DNA of 64,000 bases from Paenibacillus sp. FSL H8-0537 (GTDB lineage Bacteria > Bacillota > Bacilli > Paenibacillales > Paenibacillaceae). Within the stretch, counting starts at the first letter, position 1; each line of letters starts with the position of its first letter. The notes beneath the pieces were generated by a model that saw only the letters and a list, made by a program, of their open reading frames with translations, had not been told where the DNA came from and ran no database searches. The stretch is taken from contig NZ_CP150290.1 in NCBI RefSeq assembly GCF_038051995.1, positions 1,661,501 through 1,725,500 of the forward strand. The letters are read 5' to 3'. The translations under genes were made by a program, and so were the position numbers. Shown one piece after another: positions 59,346-64,000 of the stretch.

Positions 59346-60132
59346 AGATAGGTATCGGCTGTTAAAGGAGCGGTTTAATCTGATTGTAGATGAGCCTGCT
59401 GAAGTGGTCTACACAAGTGCCGCTGCAGCCTTGCTTGAACAGCCTGTGATGGAGGAGCTGCTTGGAATATACCAGCCGCTTGTGAATGGAATGGAGCAAA
59501 TCGTTGCTGAAGTTTATGCGGCCTCTTGGTTTCGCAGGCCGATGCTGGCTCTCGTTTATTTGCTGGCGAAATATCGCATGGCTCCAAATTTGTCGCTGGA
59601 TAATTTGACGCTGTATGTGTGCAAAGCAGACGGATATTATCATGTGTATTTCAGGTTAAACAATGCTGAGCTGCTTCAATCTCCAGCTACGGAGAAGGAG
59701 GCTGGGGAATGGGCACGCGCGCGGCTTGAGGTTTTTTTTCACGAGACAATTGCTCCGTTTTTTCATAGCATAGAGCGTGCTGGAACGGCGAAAGCCAGCC
59801 TGCTGTGGGGGCAGCTGCCCACGTCGCTTGCGTATGAGTATGGTGTCATGATGGCTTCCTCGGAAAGCGAAGGGGTGAAGGAATCCGTTGATACGTTGTA
59901 TAAGACGATGAAGACGCTTGATCCTGCGATTTTTTATCGCAAAAGGAACCCTTTGGATGTTAAGTTTCAATATACGGAAGCCATCGATGACCCGGCAAAA
60001 CAGATGCGTATTAAATATGCTTGCTGCCACTATTATAAAGTCGAAGGCGGCCGTTACTGTTATACCTGCCCGCGTATTAGCAATACGGAACGGGACCAGC
60101 GTCGCAGCGAGCACCGTGCGAAGCTGAAATAG
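59338..60132 (+). CDS. FhuF-like [2Fe-2S] ferric-siderophore reductase-type protein
   Basis: A 264-residue cytoplasmic protein. The C-terminal motif C-C-x10-C-x2-C (CCHYYKVEGGRYCYTC, near residue 226-241) is the FhuF-type ligand set for a [2Fe-2S] centre. The N-terminal part is helical (LYVCKADGYYHVYF, RLEVFFHETIAPFFHSIE). FhuF reduces ferric iron from imported siderophores; here no siderophore genes are nearby and the gene is coupled to a CE7 esterase gene, so the role of the pair is unclear. The ribosome site is weak, consistent with coupling. A terminator follows. Confidence 0.85.
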   Translation: MAEDRYRLLKERFNLIVDEPAEVVYTSAAAALLEQPVMEELLGIYQPLVNGMEQIVAEVYAASWFRRPMLALVYLLAKYRMAPNLSLDNLTLYVCKADGYYHVYFRLNNAELLQSPATEKEAGEWARARLEVFFHETIAPFFHSIERAGTAKASLLWGQLPTSLAYEYGVMMASSESEGVKESVDTLYKTMKTLDPAIFYRKRNPLDVKFQYTEAIDDPAKQMRIKYACCHYYKVEGGRYCYTCPRISNTERDQRRSEHRAKLK

Positions 60133-60164
60133 AGCTTGCCGAAATAGAGCTTGCCCAAATACAG

Positions 60165-60206
60165 GATCATTGTCGCTTATGCATGCAGGGTGGCAATGAT
60201 CTTTTT
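60165..60206 (+). terminator. Terminator after the FhuF-like gene
   Basis: GATCATTGTC and GGCAATGATC pair over ten positions with one G-T pair, followed by TTTTT. Confidence 0.8.
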
Positions 60207-60240
60207 GGCAAAATAAATATTATAAGGAAGGGGAAGGTGA

Positions 60241-60393
60241 TTGCAACGATATAGCTATTATCATTTTCGTTATTTTTCACGTTCCTCTGAGCCACTCTCA
60301 ATAAAGCTTTTTGCATTATTGTTTGTCATTGGCAGTACGGTTTTGCTGGTAAAGATTTTTTTTCGCTTCATCGACTTTTTGTATGCGATGTAA
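60241..60393 (+). CDS. Putative small membrane protein
   Basis: A 50-codon frame starting at TTG, directly after a purine-rich GGAAGGGGAAGGTGA. The first half is aromatic and basic (YSYYHFRYFSRSS) and the second half is one hydrophobic helix (LFALLFVIGSTVLLVKIFF) with a short tail. No family is recognised. The good ribosome site and clear transmembrane pattern are the support; it has not been compared with other genomes. Confidence 0.5.
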   Translation: MQRYSYYHFRYFSRSSEPLSIKLFALLFVIGSTVLLVKIFFRFIDFLYAM

Positions 60394-60622
60394 GCACTTG
60401 CCATCATAAGGAGTTCTTTAGAATCGGTTTAAATGTAAAGGAGGAGTCATCTCTCCCATTAGAGATATAACTAACCATTTTTAATTAACTGAAAATTGCG
60501 AATTTTCTTATTGTAACTTCATGATTTTTAAACTATAATGAGTCCCAAGAACTATACATATAGAGATAATTAGGGAAACGCGTATATATAATGACTTTTT
60601 TACAACTAGGAGGAATGTGGGT

Positions 60623-61042
60623 ATGGAGTTGGAATCAATGTCGCTGGCAAGACAAGTTGATTTTGTGTTTCGGCAATTGGAAGAGGAATTAATGAATGCG
60701 ATTGCAGGAACGGTATGTATACATATCCGCAACAATGCGGTTGGTAAATTTGGGATGAGGCATAATCCTTTAGAGACGAGGAATGGCCAGTTTGAAAAGC
60801 TGAACTCAGGCATGACCGCTAAGCAGGTGCAGGATTTTCGCAAGATGGCGATAGAAGGTCTTAAATATAGACGCAATTGGACGCATGGCGAGATTATGTA
60901 CGATTTTGCCGTAAAAAATGGGGCGGGATCATGGTCGGCGAGCGTCTGTTATGAGTCAAATTACAATACGTCGAACTGGAGCTACCGCTACAAGCAGCCG
61001 CGCCAATCGAATTTGCGCGAGCTGTACCCTGGTGCTGAATAA
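60623..61042 (+). CDS. Hypothetical 139-residue protein
   Basis: No family recognised. It has an N-terminal helix (ARQVDFVFRQLEEELMNAIA), then a strand pattern (GTVCIHIRNNAVGKFGMRHNP), a helix (MTAKQVQDFRKMAIEGLKYR) and a Trp/Tyr-rich C-terminal part (GSWSASVCYESNYNTSNWSYRY). The strong AGGAGG at 60608-60613 selects the ATG at 60623 rather than GTG at 60617. An opposite-strand frame at 60508-60876 overlaps it but has no ribosome site and weaker codon pattern. It is monocistronic with a good terminator after it. Confidence 0.8.
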   Translation: MELESMSLARQVDFVFRQLEEELMNAIAGTVCIHIRNNAVGKFGMRHNPLETRNGQFEKLNSGMTAKQVQDFRKMAIEGLKYRRNWTHGEIMYDFAVKNGAGSWSASVCYESNYNTSNWSYRYKQPRQSNLRELYPGAE

Positions 61043-61063
61043 AGCAGGGAATATAGAAGGTAG

Positions 61064-61117
61064 AAGAAGCCTCCGGAACCGCTGTACGTCAAGCGGAATG
61101 AACCGGAGGCTTCTTTT
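61064..61117. terminator. Bidirectional terminator
   Basis: AGAAGCCTCCGG and CCGGAGGCTTCT form a 12-pair stem with an inner CCGCT/AGCGG hairpin, followed by TTTT on the plus strand. Confidence 0.85.
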
Positions 61118-61139
61118 GTTCAATGCTCAGGCTATAAGA

Positions 61140-62042
61140 CTAAAAATCAAAATTTGCATATACATAAGGCGACTCGGGCGCCTCAATCCGTTTAATCGTG
61201 TCCAGCTTTAACGTCAAAATTTCGTTGCCATTATACATGGAGGTCATCAGCTTACCCGATACATTTACCCAATCATCTGCGGCAAATTCCTTATATTCGT
61301 CTGCATGGCTTACTTGAACCATCAAACCATACGGAATGGCATCCGCCGAGCAGCAGGTCATGGCGAAGCGGCTAACAGCAAAACGCTGCTCCCCCATGTC
61401 ATCTTCTTTGTAAATAAAACCGCTGATGTCGATCGTTTTGTCCATAAAATTATCGCGGAACAAATCGAGTGTTGTTAACGTCTCGATATAAGTCGCTTCC
61501 GATACGGCAATTTCCGGCTTCTGATACAGCTTCATGCCATATTCGGCATGGGCCTTCGTGTATTCATCATACGGAAAACGCTCTGCCAATGTCAGCGGCT
61601 TTGGCGCAATGGAAGCGGACGGCTCAGGCAAGGAAGCGGCAAGCTGGCCAGACTCGGAACCGAGTGGCTGGACAGTGGTAGAAGCCGTGAAGCTTACGCC
61701 TTTCTTCGCTGCGGCCGTACTCCCGAGAACACCGGCAGGGGAGAGGAAGCCGAGCGCTAGCGGAAAAATAAACAGGCTGTAAATGACCGTGTTTTTGAAC
61801 ACGGATGGCGATGGGGCATGCTCACAGCCGCATTCAGCCGAATGCTTATGCTGCTGGCGCCGCTCTTTCAAAGCGAGAAACAGCTGATGCATGGCTGCTG
61901 CATACAATCCAAGAGCAGACAGCTTCACATAGAGCTCCATCCTTGGCGCAATATAAAGGGAGAGCTGATCGGAGCGGGATAAATAAACGATAAGCAAGGC
62001 GAATGCAGTTAATATGAGAGCTCTAAACAGGTGATGCTTCAT
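61140..62042 (-). CDS. ycgQ: TIGR03943 family membrane protein (YcgQ-like)
   Basis: A 300-residue protein with three to four N-terminal hydrophobic segments (residues about 5-21, 32-52 and 82-102), a His/Cys-rich cytosolic loop between the second and third (HKHSAECGCEH), and a soluble C-terminal half (DISGFIYKEDDM; RFAMTCCSADAIPYGLMVQ) typical of TIGR03943. ATG at 62042 is chosen because GGAGGT lies six bases ahead and it overlaps the stop of the upstream permease gene (ATGA). With that permease it forms a conserved two-gene pair, here under a Zur-type box, so a role with zinc is likely. Confidence 0.88.
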   Translation of the reverse strand: MKHHLFRALILTAFALLIVYLSRSDQLSLYIAPRMELYVKLSALGLYAAAMHQLFLALKERRQQHKHSAECGCEHAPSPSVFKNTVIYSLFIFPLALGFLSPAGVLGSTAAAKKGVSFTASTTVQPLGSESGQLAASLPEPSASIAPKPLTLAERFPYDEYTKAHAEYGMKLYQKPEIAVSEATYIETLTTLDLFRDNFMDKTIDISGFIYKEDDMGEQRFAVSRFAMTCCSADAIPYGLMVQVSHADEYKEFAADDWVNVSGKLMTSMYNGNEILTLKLDTIKRIEAPESPYVYANFDF

Positions 62043-63109
62043 AACCATACCTCCATAATCCATGAGCCGAGCCCAACCAATATGAAGCAGAGAAGGGCGA
62101 GCGCCAGTACAATTTTGAGCCGAAAGGCGGACAGCAGCATGAGCATATTTTTGAAATCAATCATCGGGCCAAACACAAGAAAGGCGAGCAGCGGGCCGCC
62201 TGTAAACACATTGCCGAAGGAAGCGGCGATAAAGGCATCCGATGTTGAGCAAATCGATAAAATAAAGGCGAAAGCCATCATCGCCATATAAGATAGCAGC
62301 GGCTGATCGGCTACAGTCGCAAGCACACTCCGGTCCATAGTTGTCTGAATCGCAGCTGTCAGCATGGCGCCGAAAATTAAATATTTTCCCATCTCAAAAA
62401 ATTCATCAGAAGCATGTCCTAGCATAGCAGAAAATCGGCTGCCGAGACTGCCCCGAGGCTCCGCGTGATGATGCTCGTGAGAGTGGCTGTGATCATGCTT
62501 ATGTGCATGATGGTCTTCCTGATTGGAATGGACAGCGGGCTGGGAATCGGCCTCGCCGCGAAGCGGACTTTTGCGCATAAACATATGCATGATCAGTCCG
62601 ATAATAACAGCGACCGCAAACGCAAGAATAAGGCGAGCATAGGCCATTTCGGGAGCTGAGCGAAAAGCAGCAAAGGTGGCTGTGAACACGATTGGGTTGA
62701 CGACGGGCCCGGCAAGCAAATATACAATGCCGATATAAGCGGGCATGCCTTTGCGGATAAGCCGCCTGACGACGGGAATCATGCCGCATTCGCAAAGCGG
62801 AAAAGCAAGTCCAAGCAAGCCGCCGAACAGGACCCCGGCAATCGGATTTTTAGGCGTAAACCGGCGAATCATCTCATCCGTGACGAATACTTGAAGCAGG
62901 CCGGAGAACAGCACGCCAAGCAGGATAAACGGTATTGCCTCTAAAATAATGCTCAAAAATGTAATTTTGAAGGATTGGGCGTGTGAATAGTCCAGGAAGG
63001 CGAACGGTGAGGGCCGATTCAAAGCAATAGCGATAATAATCCCGGCACAGCCAAGCGCCAGCAGAAAGCTTATGTAGCGAAACCTGAAAATCGGCATATA
63101 AAACCACAC
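62039..63109 (-). CDS. ycgR: Permease, COG0701 family (YcgR-like)
   Basis: A 356-residue protein with about eight helices. Typical segments are AIPFILLGVLFSGLLQVFV, FPLCECGMIPVVRRLIRKG with the paired Cys of the family near residue 103, and GPVVNPIVFTATFAAF; a His-rich loop (HAHKHDHSHSHEHHH, near residue 201) follows and could bind zinc. The start is GTG at 63109, or ATG at 63097. The gene lies directly behind a promoter whose transcription start region overlaps a near-consensus Zur box, so it is presumably expressed in zinc shortage. Its partner gene overlaps it by four bases. Confidence 0.9.
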   Translation of the reverse strand: MWFYMPIFRFRYISFLLALGCAGIIIAIALNRPSPFAFLDYSHAQSFKITFLSIILEAIPFILLGVLFSGLLQVFVTDEMIRRFTPKNPIAGVLFGGLLGLAFPLCECGMIPVVRRLIRKGMPAYIGIVYLLAGPVVNPIVFTATFAAFRSAPEMAYARLILAFAVAVIIGLIMHMFMRKSPLRGEADSQPAVHSNQEDHHAHKHDHSHSHEHHHAEPRGSLGSRFSAMLGHASDEFFEMGKYLIFGAMLTAAIQTTMDRSVLATVADQPLLSYMAMMAFAFILSICSTSDAFIAASFGNVFTGGPLLAFLVFGPMIDFKNMLMLLSAFRLKIVLALALLCFILVGLGSWIMEVWL

Positions 63110-63121
63110 CCGCTTTTCTTA

Positions 63122-63136
63122 TAGTAATAATTACGA
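63122..63136 (-). promoter_or_regulatory. Probable Zur box and promoter of the ycgRQ-like operon
   Basis: Read on the minus strand, TCGTAATTATTACTA matches the Bacillus Zur consensus TCGTAATNATTACGA at all positions but one. A TATAAT -10 element (63141-63136) sits directly next to it, so bound Zur would block transcription. The operator lies 13 bases before the GTG start. Confidence 0.75.
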
Positions 63137-63208
63137 TTATATCACAGTTTATGCTGCCGGAAAGCAAAATAGGACAACTTTATGAGCAGAAAGCGGCTGC
63201 TTTGCTGC

Positions 63209-63236
63209 TTGACATTGGCTGTTAGCGCTGTATAAT
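63209..63236 (+). promoter_or_regulatory. trpS: Sigma-A promoter of trpS
   Basis: TTGACA (63209-63214) and TATAAT (63231-63236) with a 16-base spacer, both perfect hexamers. It stands directly upstream of the T-box leader. Confidence 0.85.
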
Positions 63237-63242
63237 CATTGT

Positions 63243-63512
63243 AAATGCGATGACGGGAACAAGTAAGCGCAGGCAAATTGCGACCAGAGAGCCGGTGGGT
63301 GGTGTGAACCGGTGCAAGCCTGAAGCCGAATGGGCCCCCGAGCCGAAAGCGAAACGCAGCGATTCGCGCTGCCGATGCTTCTCCGGAAATTCCCCGTTAT
63401 GGAATATTGAAGGCTGTTCCGATTGTTAAGTCGCCCCATAATGGCGGCTGCGGATAGCGAATTAGGGTGGCACCACGGTCCCTCGTCCCTTGCGGCGGGG
63501 GATTTTTTGCGT
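63243..63512 (+). ncRNA. Tryptophan T-box leader riboswitch
   Basis: A T-box leader that reads uncharged tRNA-Trp. The specifier-type segment GAA-TGG places a UGG codon at 63331-63333 in stem I. The conserved T-box sequence AGGGTGGCACCACGG is at about 63464-63478, and TCCCTCGT with GCGGGGGA forms the terminator (about 63480-63508) with six T bases. When tRNA-Trp is uncharged, the antiterminator forms and trpS is expressed. The exact 5' end is inferred from the promoter. Confidence 0.95.
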
Positions 63513-63542
63513 TGATTTTTAAATTGGAGAGGAAGATTGAAG

Positions 63543-64000
63543 ATGAAAAAAGTATTATCAGGCATTCAGCCAAGCGGTCAGCTCACACTCGGCAATTACA
63601 TTGGTGCAATGAAAAACTTCGTCAAATTGCAGCATACCGAGCAATGTTTTTTTATGATTGTTGACCTGCATGCTGCGACGCAGCTGCCAGACCCAGCCGC
63701 TCTGCGCGAGCAGACGGAAGCGGTAGCAGCTTGTTATATTGCCGCTGGTATTGACCCGGCGAAAGCAAGCATTTTCGTCCAGTCGCATGTGCGGTCACAT
63801 GCTGAGCTGGGATGGATTTTCACAACGCTGTCTTATATGGGCGAGCTGGAGCGTATGACGCAGTTTAAGGACAAGTCACAAGGCAAGGACTCGATTCCGG
63901 CAGGGCTGTTCGTTTATCCATCCTTAATGGCTGCTGATATTCTGCTTTATAACGCTGATCTGGTTCCGGTAGGTGACGATCAAAAGCAGCATTTGGAGCT
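63543..64000 (+). CDS. trpS: Tryptophanyl-tRNA synthetase, N-terminal part
   Basis: The first about 152 residues of tryptophan-tRNA ligase, cut by the right edge of the window. The HIGH-type motif is seen in SGIQPSGQLTLGNYIGAM at residues 6-23, followed by FFMIVDLHAATQLP and FVQSHVRSHAELGWIF; ADILLYNADLVPVGDDQKQHLE lies at the end and is normal for the family. ATG at 63543 follows GGAGAGGA. The T-box leader in front confirms the amino acid specificity through its UGG specifier. Confidence 0.96.
   Translation, partial: MKKVLSGIQPSGQLTLGNYIGAMKNFVKLQHTEQCFFMIVDLHAATQLPDPAALREQTEAVAACYIAAGIDPAKASIFVQSHVRSHAELGWIFTTLSYMGELERMTQFKDKSQGKDSIPAGLFVYPSLMAADILLYNADLVPVGDDQKQHLE

Noticed and set aside
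60508..60876. Minus-strand open frame opposite the 139-residue gene
   Set aside because: The plus-strand frame has AGGAGG, a sensible start and its own terminator; the minus-strand frame has none of these.

Overview
The window looks like a chromosomal segment of a Paenibacillus-type Gram-positive spore-former. The evidence is strong AGGAGG ribosome sites, frequent GTG and TTG starts, a tryptophan T-box ahead of trpS, PadR/DUF1700/DUF4097, LysM-3D and CAP-domain wall proteins, many AraC-type regulators beside two-permease sugar transporters that lack their own ATPase, and plant-polysaccharide enzymes. The host assignment is an inference from gene content. No rRNA, tRNA, prophage, transposase or CRISPR array was seen.

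Region 1 (1-16.2 kb) is a large Ter stress module. It holds a vWA protein, three single TerD proteins, a TerD-TerA fusion and a TerC membrane protein. Then comes a tightly overlapping operon of a CitE-like lyase, a phosphoribosyltransferase-TRSP protein, a StiP-type PRTase with a PELOTA-like end, a HAD phosphatase and an ATP-grasp ligase, followed by an XpaC-like membrane protein and TelA. This matches the Ter-linked metabolite pathway predicted by comparative genomics. An ECF sigma factor, an AIM24 protein and a glutathione peroxidase follow. A candidate ECF promoter lies before the first TerD gene.

Region 2 (16.2-31.2 kb) is carbohydrate-related: a membrane-bound AraC regulator, a decayed GH42 beta-galactosidase, a two-permease/lipoprotein ABC importer, an operon of two Gfo/Idh/MocA oxidoreductases, a sugar isomerase, an AraC regulator and an SGNH esterase, then a metallo-hydrolase/TetR pair preceded by a striking double operator. 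The gap between the two permease genes holds two inverted copies of a structured repeat; a third copy is at 53.1 kb.

Region 3 (31.2-36.0 kb) is visibly AT-rich and looks acquired. On the minus strand a 67-residue Trp-rich peptide resembling leaderless bacteriocins is followed by an ABC ATPase and a polytopic membrane protein. Divergent from it are a tiny membrane protein, a stand-alone LuxR-type HTH and a second ABC pair. I read it as a candidate bacteriocin and immunity island.

Region 4 (36.0-64.0 kb) carries an MFS transporter, a rhamnogalacturonan acetylesterase-like enzyme, a nitrite assimilation operon (nirB-nirD-nirC-cobA) with a leader terminator opposite an ANTAR regulator gene, a GH31 alpha-xylosidase with its AraC regulator, sugar isomerase and oxidoreductase genes, a PadR/DUF1700/DUF4097 operon, wall-associated proteins, a CE7 esterase with an FhuF-like iron-sulfur protein, a two-gene permease operon under a probable Zur box, and the trpS T-box with the start of trpS, cut by the window end.
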